NCBI GenBank assembly: GCA_022579005.1
Contig: MU401538.1
Location: 1-64,000 of the forward strand
DNA length: 64,000 bases
Direction: 5' to 3'
Origin: Poronia punctata
Lineage: Eukaryota > Ascomycota > Sordariomycetes > Xylariales > Xylariaceae
Below are positions 23,249-33,454 of the stretch, one piece after another. A program made the translations under genes and the position numbers. The notes under the pieces are model-generated. The model made no database searches. It was given only the letters and a program-made list of their open reading frames with translations, and was not told the DNA's origin. Positions within the stretch are counted from its first letter, which is position 1; every line of letters starts with the position of its first letter.

Positions 23249-24671
23249 GCTGCGGAAAGCGATCGCGTCCAGAGGCGTTCGAATTGCATGCATATCCTGG
23301 CCTGCCCAAGGTCTGATTATTTCATACCCCAACCGACGGGGTGGGTTCTTTGTATGACATCTTACCGACGACCATTGCAACCCTTTGCGACCGCTTCATA
23401 CTCGACCCGAACTCAAGCACATGGGCATCATATTATTGCCATCTTCTTAACTCGTTGATGATACCCCACTCCGTCCATGAGGATGGTTACTGAAATTGGT
23501 TTTTGAATGCACGAGGCGGCACGGCGAGAAAGGCAAAAAAGGGAAAATGCGTCAGATAAACAGCTACTCGCACAATTAGGCCGGTCCTGGAACTGCTCTG
23601 TGGTATTATCTCGGACGTCTAGTCTACGTTTCCTGGTAACGCACTTGATGGGCAGGCCATTATACATCCATGTTTTGCCGAGCCAGAGAGATTATACGAG
23701 AAATGGCAACCGAGACACGGGAGACCCATGCCGGAATTATCTAGACGGTGCTTAGTGCTAGAAAAGAGACGGGACGAACAATACATTACATTACATTACA
23801 TAAAATAAGAATTTTATATAAAGGGGACAGGGAGATAGATGTCTTTATGTTCAACCCCCTTCCACCATTCATCAATAAAATTCTGTATATATATATATAC
23901 TACATGCCTGGCTTCAGTGATTCTTTATAAATGGAATCGTGACCGTGTTTCAAGTAGGCATGTAACTCGCTTTCTGGACAAATTTGGTTCAAATCATCAG
24001 CACATAGATTATTTAGGGTGGAGGGAGGGGAGGGGATCAAGGACGGATCGTCCCGCTCTCCTTTCGCCACTCGCCACTATTTTTAGATTACGTACAGGTT
24101 GTAATTATTGGCATGTTCCATTGTTAAGAGGAAACGGCACGACACACGCGTGACACGGAAAGAAAATGACTTGGGGTAGGTAGTCTAGAACACCCGGCTA
24201 GACGACTCGTACAAACCATGTCTATCATACCTACATTGAATTTCCCGTTTACTTACCGCAAGATGATGACGGGAAGGGACTCTTCCGGTCTTTCACGTGA
24301 TTAACAGTCCTGAATCTCTCAAGGAGATATCAAACAAATCAGTTATGGTAACCGGCAGCCTTATCCCTATTGTAATGCCAAATGAGTCCCTATCTGACAA
24401 GCTTCGAGTCCACTTCAAAATTGAAATCTGTAAGTCCAGGTGGGCATAAAATACATAAGCTTGTAAACTAATTTTTCCCCCAATAATTCTACGAATAAAT
24501 AAACAACGCCATGTGTAAACATATTCTTGTTTCAATAATTCTAAGAATAAATAAACAACGCCATATATAAACATATTTTTTTCGTTTGGTGTGTGAGGTG
24601 GGGTTGATGGTTGTTTGCCGGGGCATGTTCACCCGACTCCTTTTCTTCACACCATGCCTACTAGCAAAGCT
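23249..24671. other. Intergenic region between convergent genes
   Basis: It holds the 3' regions of the gene ending at 23248 and the minus-strand gene ending at 24672. No gene seen. It contains ACATT pentamers near 23785-23800, a TATATA run at about 23887-23900 and a 52-bp tandem duplication at 24482-24584. Confidence 0.6.
24482..24584. repeat. Two-copy 52-bp tandem duplication
   Basis: The unit starting AATAATTCTACGAATAAATA at 24482 recurs at 24534 with a few changes, mostly C-to-T or G-to-A type (CATGTGTAAAC becomes CATATATAAAC, CTTGTTTC becomes TTTTTTTC). It lies just downstream of the convergent minus-strand gene. Confidence 0.8.
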
Positions 24672-26300
24672 TCATGCCGCTTTACAGTAATTGGCGGGAA
24701 AGCTCCCTTTGACGCCTCCAATTTCCCCTACCCACCAATCATCGAGAGTGTCGGTCTTTTTCACTATCCTAATTTTATCACCTGATCGGAAGGAGAGGTC
24801 GCCGGCATTGCCTCCGTCGAAGTTGAATTGAGCCACGACGAACTCCTCGGGACGGTTCGAGCCAATCCGCTTGGGAGGGGGCGGGGGAGGCTTCTTTTTG
24901 GCGACGATGGAAGGGAAATCGCTGGTGGCTGTGCTGAACGACGCCGCCGATGTTATCGTGGATGCGCTAGACGGAGGGCGATTCCAATGGTCTGGCTTCG
25001 GTCGGAGAGAATTGGGTGAGGATGCCGGTGACAGCTGCTGTCCAAGCCTGGATGCTGTCGTGAAATCTGTGGGCGCAAGATTGTTGTTCGATGCCACGGA
25101 ATTATCATTTGATGCCCGTGGGCTCAGTGCAGAGCTTAGCTGAGACGACATGGAAGTTGTTGACGGGACACGCTTCGATCGTAGTGATCCAAGGCCGCCG
25201 TTGGTAGATATTAGGCCGGACGATGTACGTCGAGGGCCATCCACCACGAGCGCAGGCATCGACTGATCAGATTGAAGTTGGGCTTGAAAACGTGGATCAT
25301 CTGGCAGTTGCATCGGCTGGCGTACGGCCTTGCCTGTTGCAATGCAGGAAACCGACTCGAATGCCCTCTTGACTGGTTCGTAGGCCGCCGACCACATGGC
25401 TACAACCTCATCCATCGGCGGTGGTGGAGACGGGAATCCCTGCTCTTGGCAGTAGTTGTGTAGGCTCGTGTAGTATAAACCGAGGAGGCGGTTTTGGATT
25501 TCAACTACCGAGCCTATGAGTAACGGTATCAAGTCGAAAGTTGCCGACACGATAGGGGGTAGAGTTTCTCTTAGGTGTGCATCAGCGGTGTGAAATTCCT
25601 GGCCAGTGTTAGTTTGCTTCCAGGGCTATACAGTGGGATACCTTGTGGGAGAGATGGGGGTTTCGTACCGTAGTTACCCGCTCTAACTCGGTTTCGAGTT
25701 TGACAAGCGCTGCCTCCTCTTTGGCTGTCTTTCCCGACTTTCTTTGAAGCTTTGTCACCCTATCTAGGGTCTTTTCGTAATCCAGCCGCTTATTCTCCCT
25801 CTTTTTGATCGTCTTGCGTATCGGGCTGATGTGTTCGCGTGCTTCGTTGGCCGGCTTGGACACCTTTATTTCTATAAGATTCATCTCCTCCGAGAGGTCC
25901 GCCTGCAGCTCTGTATAAACCTCCTTCAGGCGCAATGCCTGTTCGAGCTGTACCTCTGGCGTCGGGGCGGCCGCCTTGCCGAGACCATCAGACGCCCCGA
26001 CAATGGGGTCCCAGAGTCCGTCATACTCAGTTACGACACCCAACTGTGTCGATGTGATACTAACCCACGAATCCCGCCATGAGTTGGCAGCCTCGGCAAT
26101 CTACAGAGTTTCCGTATGTCAGTCGAAAACAAATAAACCCCAGCGTGGACGCCGTTGTGGGGGTGGTTGAGCTTGGGGCGAATTACCTTGGCTAGTACTC
26201 TATCGACGTCTTCATAATCGCTGAGCAGAACTGCTACTTTGGCATTGTCGCCGGGGCTTTTACGGAGCATGCGACCGAATGACCTTTGCATTGACTGCAT
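24672..26300 (-). CDS. BAR-SH3 protein, Rvs167/Hob1 (amphiphysin) type
   Basis: Three exons on the minus strand: 26300-26187 (38 codons), 26100-25669 (144 codons) and 25598-24672 (308 codons plus stop); introns of 86 and 70 nt use GTAATT..TGTAG and GTACGA..CCAG with an ACTAAC branch. The 490-residue product begins MQSMQRSFGRML and carries a BAR-type region to about residue 260: ENKRLDYEK, coiled charged helices, ADAHLRETLPPI and a GLYYTSLHNYCQEQ helix. A Ser-rich linker (about 290-415) and a poly-proline run lead to a C-terminal SH3 domain (about 433-490) with ALYDY-like AQFNFD, the WW pair at about 470-471 and a GSFPANY end. The family bends membranes and links endocytosis to cortical actin through SH3-proline contacts. 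Splicing was chosen because it restores RVLAK-IAEAANSWRDSW and RVTT-EFHTADAH. Confidence in the family is high. Confidence 0.93.
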
Positions 26301-27823
26301 CGTGATCTGGATTTCTGATTCAAACTTGTACCTTTCAGGTTCCTTCCAGTCGGCCGGGCTTGCTTCGTCCCATACACCTACTTGCTATGCACTGCCCCGG
26401 GTGTGGGGTTGATCCGGACCGTTGGGTGATATGGAATGCCGATCAAGAGTGATGGCATAAATTATATGTGGAGGTCTACTCGTAGATGAAGTGTCCAGGT
26501 TAGCCAGCCAGGAAAGCAAAGGCTAGCTTCCGGATTCTTCAGTGAACACGGCTAATCACGGGTAGAGGGTCGGGCGAGGGCGAGGGCGGATTGGGCAAGT
26601 TATGTTAACACAACAATTGAGCAGGTGGACCATCAGCAAATGGATTCGATAAAAGGCCGTCAATGAAGATTAATTGTAGACTAGGCTCACCACCACCAGA
26701 TATTGAGACGAGAAGTTGTCGAGGGGGAAATGTATCCACTAATATGCCTAGACAATTGCTGGGTATTGAATTTAAGGCTGTTGGAGGGGGCGAATGGCAA
26801 GTGAGAAAGGAGGGGATGGTAGGTAGATGATGTATGTAGGAGAATAGGTATTCTGCCTGCCTGTTTACATGCATGCATGTACCTCCAGATTTAAATAGTT
26901 GCCAGCTGCAGTCCACGGGCAAAATTTAATTGCAGTAGGATCGGAGAAAGAGCAAGCAACCGCGGCGGAAACAGGTTGGAGTTGCACGGTCTCCTTGACT
27001 TGCGTCAGACAGGCCTGGGTCCTGCCTTGGAGAACTGCGGCAATGCGGCGCCGGAGGTAGATTGTCCAGATCTAACCTAGTAGGTTAAGTCTCTTATCGG
27101 TCTACGAGTAAAGTACGATAACGAGACCAGACTACTTCTGATCTCGGCATCTTTATCCATGTTTAATATAAGAAATCTATGTTTAAACCCTCATTGTTGA
27201 TATACATAATATCGATCGGCTAACAGGTAGGCAATTAAAGAATTGTTGAACTCATTTGGATAGGGGCAACTGTGTCCCGCATACCTCCCATGTAGCATGA
27301 TGGATGTTGTGGCTGAGCAAGTCGGCTAACATTGACATCTGATGCATGTGGCACTTCAATACATGGTGCGACTATGCCAATTTCGTCACTGAGCTGGTCA
27401 CCTACGATCAGAGTCGCGATGCCTCATGTGCATCTACTTGTAGGCCGCGGACAGATGAGGTTATAGCAGATTGGTTGGAGCCTTGAAAGGATAGAATAGC
27501 GGAAGACGAGGTGTTCCGGATATAGTTTAGACTGTTGAGCTGGCTACACAAAAGTGTGGCTCCACCGAGCCCCCCTCCCCCCCCCGGGATAGGAAGGCAC
27601 GTGCCTGCGTGTGTTCTTTTCTAGTAGGTGGGGAAAGCTGCTACCTACCGTCACGTCCGACGCGTGTCTCGCGAGGTTAGATTACTACCTATGTTAGCAA
27701 AATAAGTCCACGTTCTCCAAATGAAAGACATGTACCGATAACCTTAACCTGGAAAGTCAACGCAAGGGCAAAGCGTTATAAAGACTAAAGTTATGACAAC
27801 AGATACGGCCATCCGCGTCGGAA
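26301..27823. other. Divergent intergenic / promoter region
   Basis: This 1.5-kb stretch separates two divergently transcribed genes and must hold both promoters. I see no gene. It includes a C-rich run at about 27569-27586 and a few TAGGTA-type words. No specific operator can be assigned. Confidence 0.55.
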
Positions 27824-30208
27824 ATGGGAACCGCTGTTCAAACCATGACGGGGAGTGTGTCTTCAACACCACACCATGAGTCCCCAATTACCACAGCTCC
27901 GGTCCGGGAGCATGTCTGCCTATTCACACACGATCTTCGCAGGAAACAGAAGCGTTGGCAGGATGGTCGCCTCAAATACCACACATTTAACCGGCGTGTG
28001 ATGGTCTATGACGACCGGGGCGGCTTCATAGGCGATACCCATTGGCGTGCGGACTACGAGCTGGCGGACGGCGATGATTTCGAGCTGGAGAGGGGCGGAA
28101 TCATTGTTCAAATAGGTGAATGCGTCGGAAGCACTGACCAGGATCTCTCTGAGCTCATAGATAAAAGAGCAGAAGAGAAAGCCCGGCGACAGGCCGCCGC
28201 TGCAAAACGACCACCTACGACACCCATCGCGCCACACCGCGCCGTCAAACCACAATCCTTGCCGTCAAAACATCTTCACGACGTCATCGGAATGCCATCT
28301 GGTCACTTTGGCCGCGCAGTAGTCCCTACAGAGTCGCCCTACGATCAACGTCAGCGGGAGGGAATACCCTCTCAGACCGAGGCTACCCGTCCGGCGAAAC
28401 GACAGAGGATAGACGCTTCACCGCAGCCTAAGAGCGGATATGCTCAAAATCTCTTTGGCGCGACTCTAACATTGTCTGGATGCTCATCGAGCCAAGCTTT
28501 GCCACGTCATCGTCTACCCAAGGTACATTATAAACATAATCCAGAGACTTTGATCTCGCCCGCCGCAACTAGTCGAAGCAGCCATGACATGAGACAAGGC
28601 GTTGCTGAGCAGCCATCGCGTGGGCGGGCCGTTTCCCCCCCTGCTGAAGACACCGTCGAGGACATAGAATTACGGGGAAAACGTCCTCGAATGTCTATGA
28701 ACACGAGTGCCCAGCGTGATGCCCCTACAAGACCAGAGCTCCATCAGCCTACCCCAAACTTAGGAAAACTGGATACTTCCAAACCCGTGCAGGGTGGAAA
28801 CCACTTGAAAGCTCAGAAGGAAAACAAGGGCCATATTAGTAAACCCTCGCCGCTGAGCACACGCTCTCCAAACCAGGATTTACACAAAGCCGGGGAGATT
28901 AAAATGGGCTCAGAATGCTGCCCAACCTTACCACCAAGCGATTCAAGAGTGCAACCGGGGGTGCCCAGTAAAACGAGAACAATTAGTCACGACAAGCAGC
29001 CCCAAGGGCATAGGCCAAATCCTACAGATATGATTGATCTCACCATAGGTCAGCCCAAGAGTCCCAGAGAGCTTAAGGAAATAGTAACGACAGAATTACG
29101 AATAAAGCCCAGGAAAAAACGGGGCCTACTGATGGTCTCCGAGAAAAGCGCCCACGCTTCATCGCGATCCTCTGATGCCATATGCGTCCAAGACCTTGGG
29201 GACACAGGAGCTAGCCAGGCAGGGGAATCAACTGCCAAAGGTGACTTACCAGGTTTATCTCGACAGACTAAGAGCCGGCGTGTAAACAAGAGTGCTGACA
29301 ATGACAACGGCTTCAAACGTGGTCGGCAATTATCATACTCGCGTTCTCATTCACCTGCAGCAACCGATGGGTTGGATGATGCTTGGCTCGACCTGCACTC
29401 TCAAGGGCGTGCGGAAAAGACTGAAAAAGACAGGCCACCAGCTGAGGAAGGGTTATACAAAATGGATGACATAGGATCTACGAGGCGCCGTCCATCCAGC
29501 AATCGGTTCTTAGACATTGATTCTTCCCTTTCGGATCGGCCACATGAGACTCGTGCACGGCCAGCTTCTACAAGAACAGAAGAGGACAGTGCAAAGGAAG
29601 ATATGCCACCGCCCCGTCTAGCCAAGCTGGGGCGCAGAAGCATCCGCAGTCGAGAAGTGATTGGACTTGTTTTTGATGAAGGGTTGGACGCGGCCGAAAA
29701 TACCAAGTCGGCATTGGAAAGCCAGTCGGCACAGAAACCAGTTACTAAGAAGAACATGGCCAACAAATCCACGGAGGGAGCCGCGTCAAGAGAACCACGG
29801 AATACGGAGCCTTCGGCAGCCAGGGAGTCAACCGTGCTGCTAAGACAAGATGGCGCAAGACGAGAGTCCTTACTCGGTAAGGAGATGGTTACAGACGATA
29901 AAGTAGAGATCGAATTACCTAGTACGACAGACTCGCCTGTAGAACCGTCGGCCCCTCTTATAAATAATCCAGCGACGAGAGGGAAAAAAGCTGCCAGACC
30001 TGCCGATGCCGCGGGGCGGATGCCGGTTTGCCCCTTGCCAAAAGAAGCGGATGGAAGTCAGTCGGCCCAACAAGTTGATAGAAGAAGGAAGACAGGAGGA
30101 GATTCAGACAAGGATAACCCAAGGCCTCTACCTGGGTTCTCCAAAGCCAACGGCGGCCCATGGAGTAGAGAAGCGCACGATCTCTTCGACTTTAAGCGAC
30201 CCCCATAA
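27824..30208 (+). CDS. DUF2439 protein, Mte1/Dbl2/ZGRF1-N family
   Basis: Single exon of 794 codons from ATG 27824 to TAA. Residues about 27-101 match the DUF2439 fold of budding-yeast Mte1, fission-yeast Dbl2 and the N terminus of human ZGRF1: CLFTHDLRRKQKRWQDG, then HTFNRRVMVYDDRG, GDTHW and ELERGGIIVQIGEC. Members bind the Mph1/Fml1/FANCM-type helicase and act on D-loops in homologous recombination and telomere maintenance. A second short motif, YAQNLFGATLTLSG at about 206-219, fits the pattern of the family. The rest is basic, Ser/Pro-rich and predicted disordered, with nuclear-localisation-like clusters. IDLTI at 404-408 looks like a SUMO-interaction motif. There is no helicase domain, so it is the short fungal form, not a full ZGRF1. 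Confidence in the domain is high; the recombination role is by family. Confidence 0.92.
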   Translation: MGTAVQTMTGSVSSTPHHESPITTAPVREHVCLFTHDLRRKQKRWQDGRLKYHTFNRRVMVYDDRGGFIGDTHWRADYELADGDDFELERGGIIVQIGECVGSTDQDLSELIDKRAEEKARRQAAAAKRPPTTPIAPHRAVKPQSLPSKHLHDVIGMPSGHFGRAVVPTESPYDQRQREGIPSQTEATRPAKRQRIDASPQPKSGYAQNLFGATLTLSGCSSSQALPRHRLPKVHYKHNPETLISPAATSRSSHDMRQGVAEQPSRGRAVSPPAEDTVEDIELRGKRPRMSMNTSAQRDAPTRPELHQPTPNLGKLDTSKPVQGGNHLKAQKENKGHISKPSPLSTRSPNQDLHKAGEIKMGSECCPTLPPSDSRVQPGVPSKTRTISHDKQPQGHRPNPTDMIDLTIGQPKSPRELKEIVTTELRIKPRKKRGLLMVSEKSAHASSRSSDAICVQDLGDTGASQAGESTAKGDLPGLSRQTKSRRVNKSADNDNGFKRGRQLSYSRSHSPAATDGLDDAWLDLHSQGRAEKTEKDRPPAEEGLYKMDDIGSTRRRPSSNRFLDIDSSLSDRPHETRARPASTRTEEDSAKEDMPPPRLAKLGRRSIRSREVIGLVFDEGLDAAENTKSALESQSAQKPVTKKNMANKSTEGAASREPRNTEPSAARESTVLLRQDGARRESLLGKEMVTDDKVEIELPSTTDSPVEPSAPLINNPATRGKKAARPADAAGRMPVCPLPKEADGSQSAQQVDRRRKTGGDSDKDNPRPLPGFSKANGGPWSREAHDLFDFKRPP

Positions 30209-31639
30209 GATTATTCGGTCTGGACAAACCCTTGCTGCATTCACTATATATTGTCTGGACCGTGCTTCTTCCTCCCTATCATACAAATAATAGATGGCAC
30301 GCCATCATGAGACAGGTCTGTTGGCCAAACCAACAGTTTGACTGGCGAAGCAACTGCGAGTACAGTCACAGGCGGTCTGGATGGGTGGCTAGCTTAGGTA
30401 ACCAAGTATCTACCGAGTGGGGTGTAGGTGCGGGGGGATGCGCGGCGCGGGCCCCGCGAGCCTATTAACGTGCACCCACCCGCCCGGGGTGCTTATGCAA
30501 TTGTAACTTTGATGCTAATTCTTCCAATACTTGTGTTTCCATTACAAAAGATACCTGGGTATCTAGTTGCCTACCTACTTACACGAGGTAGTCCGCCCAC
30601 CCCAAAGAAGGCACTTGTCGAACCACTATACCTTTCCAGCTAGGTTGGGCTCGCTTTCCAATCGAAATGGGTTATAACAATAGGCGCAGCTCTTTGCTGC
30701 ACAGCATGCAGGCGAGATCACACGTACCTTGTTTTTTTCGGTCGAAGCCAATCAACACCCCTGCCTTTGCCGGGCATATACCTACTGTACCTGAGCATGT
30801 CTGTATGTATAACACATTTGGTACATTTACCACGCCCGTCATACAAGGAAGGCAACCCAGCTACAGTTATGGCACCAACACAAGGTCAGGTACCTACCTA
30901 TCGCTCCCTGCCAGAATCGCACCCTCTTTCCAAACGTGCAGGCAAAAAGATATAGCTATTGCGTGTTTAACGCTTCGAAATCGTCTGAGAAACTTAGATA
31001 CCTCTTTTCTAGGTACATACGTAAGGTAACTAGCTAACTTGCCTGTCTGTTATCCAGAAATGATGCAAGTACGTTAGCAGTTGCGCTCTGAACCTGGGGT
31101 ATGCTCGGTGGCCCTGGGTCTTGTCCAGCCTTGGGGGTGCCGCGACCTATTGGGCAAGGCAATCAGCGCGGAGAAAGCCTGCCTGTCAGCCTTGATCCGG
31201 GGGGGGGGGCTGTAATCACATACCCACCCACCCACTTGCGGCTCCCACTCGTACCTACGATTGCCGCCTTCCCGTTCGTCTACCGTCTACCATGTCGAGA
31301 ACCACGGATTATTTGTTCTCTCAACCCTGAAGTTTGCCGCCATCTTTACCATTCCTTTTATTTTGCTTTGGTTTATCCCCGAATTTTCGTGCCACCCCCT
31401 ATATCTCCCTCCAGTTCGCTATTAACTCTAGGCTCGAATATCCTAACCTAGACGCGTGCCGGTGCTTGAAACTCACTCCCGATAACATTCTCGCAAGCCG
31501 ACAATCAGGCACACCTACCGGCCTCTTTGCTTCTCGGGTGGGTCGAACGTTGCGGCCTCATCATTACGGCACTAGTTTGATAGCTTCATCCATCCTGGAC
31601 ATCATCTCCTCGTGACGCTCTATTGGCCCCTAGCCGAAG
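30209..31639. other. Intergenic region
   Basis: No gene supported. Frames of up to 120 codons (30667-31029, 31101-31451) begin without good context and have no domain. It contains a GC-rich patch at about 30428-30490, a run of 10-11 G near 31199-31209 and TAGGTACCTACC-type words. The last 300 bases are pyrimidine-rich, as expected for a leader. Confidence 0.55.
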
Positions 31640-33454
31640 ATGTCGTTAGCAAACCACCGTGGTGAAACCCTGCTAAGCTTGCCGTCTCATGAGCCTCATG
31701 GTCCACGTAATACTACTTGTCACACCGTCGTGATAAAACCAACCGAGGAGTACCAGAGCTCCTACAACAAGATAAGGCGGCGTCTAGAGGAGCAAGATTT
31801 CAGACAGCATGTCACGGAAGAAAACGAGGCGGCACTTCCTCGCTCGGCACCCATGTCCAGGTCCACCAGCGACAGTCGCCAGAGTTCAAGCACCATGTTC
31901 TCACCCATTGGAGAGGACGGCCTATCGAATTCCCCCGGCCCCCCGACTGAGGGGCCCAGTGGACACAGACCTCCCCGAGGGAGAAGGCGAGGTCGCTTAA
32001 GTTTCGAGACACGGGTTAAGACGGCCTTCAAGAGAGAATGGAAGCTGACGTGCGGGTATGCCCAGGAGAAGAGAATCAAGGTAAGCTCAGCCTTCCAGGC
32101 CAAGAGATGATGAACCATTCCGAAGAAATGCTAAGTCTTTGGGCTACAGTGTAAATGTCATGACTTCTCAGCACTAGAAAGGGGGTACAATGAGCTCAGA
32201 GCGGTCGAGGCTCTAAACAGCAACGCCGAAGCTCGGGCGGCGACTCGTTCTGAAGTATCCGCCATGCCATATAGCGACATCGGAACATTCGTCACTGGCG
32301 TCGTGCCCCCATCTATACCCAACGAGCAAGAAATGCTAGACGAGATGGCTAACAACATCCAACTACCTGCCCACATGGAAGCCAATCTACCCGCCATCCT
32401 CACCTTTGATATCGACTCGGAAGCTTCTGTGAGCGAGATGGTGTCGACCCATTCGAGGCAACCATCATTCTTCTTCGTGCCGCCTCACCAATCGTCCCAG
32501 GCGCAGAGTACAACAACCTTGGTCGCCATTGGTTGCACTGTGGACGATGGTCTAGAACTCTGGCAGTGTCAATTCTTGCCCGTGACGGACGACGAGCTGT
32601 CTGTGGCTTCTGCAGGCGATTGTTCCTGGACGGGATCGTTCGACCAGCTTTCAGACCACTTCATGGCCGAGCACTACCCATTTGACCAGGCTGAATTCTC
32701 TTCGTTGTGCACTAACTGCAACGCGAAGTGCGCGGGCTGGGGTGAAAGCCCCGAGTGCAACGAGGAGACCAACTGTCCCCGCGGCCCCTTTCAGATATGG
32801 TATTGGGGTCGTGTAACCCGGCAGATAGAGACACAATCGCCGGTGACGGTATCAGGCGCGTCATGGAGCCAGTATTCTGGATTCCAAGATCAGCTCTGGG
32901 GTTCCGCTACTCCTGGTTCGAGCAATACCGAGCAGTCCAATGGCCCTTACAATACTTCTTGGGCCGATCCCCGCTACTATGCTTACGGCAACGGCGTCGA
33001 CGGCAATAAGGAGTCCGACAGTGACTCCGGTAGCAACAGCGAAGCTGGTGACATCGCCATGGCTAAAACCAACGGTCATCCACGTAAAAAACGGCCCTCT
33101 CTTCACTGGCTATCCCTCGGCGGTAGCTCCTTGTCCCCCTCGTGGCATCTCCGAGACCGATCTTCGAGTATCAAGACAAAGAGAGGACCCGTGTCTACGT
33201 ACTCCCATGCCCATCTAAGAGAAATGGGCGTCTTGGGCTCATGGTGGCGCTCGGTCTTCTCCTACGCAGCCGCATTGTTACTTATCCATGTCGTGTTGAC
33301 CTCTTCGTGCTATGCATTACACAGTACCCTGTTGGCTGTTGCTGCAGGTGTCTATCTGCCAGTCGTTTGCGTAGTTTTGACTATCCTTGGAGTTACAATC
33401 GCATGGGCTTCACTTTGGTCACCCTACCGTCGAGGTGGACGAACCGGTCAGTAA
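31640..33454 (+). CDS. Uncharacterised protein with Cys/His-rich centre and two C-terminal helices
   Basis: Two exons: 31640-32080 (147 codons, phase 0) and 32150-33454 (434 codons plus TAA); the 69-nt intron has donor GTAAGC, a GCTAAG branch and acceptor ACAG. The product is 581 residues. The N terminus is basic and Ser-rich (SNSPGPPTEGPSG, RGRRRGRLSFE). The splice junction gives KLTCGYAQEKRIK-CKCHDFSALE. The middle has a Cys/His-rich block: WQC, then DCSW, FDQLSDHFMAEHYPF, CTNCNAKC and ECNEETNC, which could bind zinc in a degenerate C2H2-like manner. After a Ser/Asp-rich, basic stretch, two hydrophobic helices lie at about 515-535 and 541-565, followed by a short basic tail. I do not recognise the family. 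It may be a tail-anchored or membrane-bound protein facing the cytosol. Confidence 0.85.

Noticed and set aside
24828..25463. Plus-strand frames opposite the BAR-SH3 gene
   Set aside because: They are antisense shadows of its last exon, caused by Gly/Arg-rich complements of Pro/Ser-rich codons.
30667..31615. Plus-strand frames of 93-120 codons upstream of the gene at 31640
   Set aside because: No domain, and they lie in a pyrimidine-rich leader-like region with short repeats.
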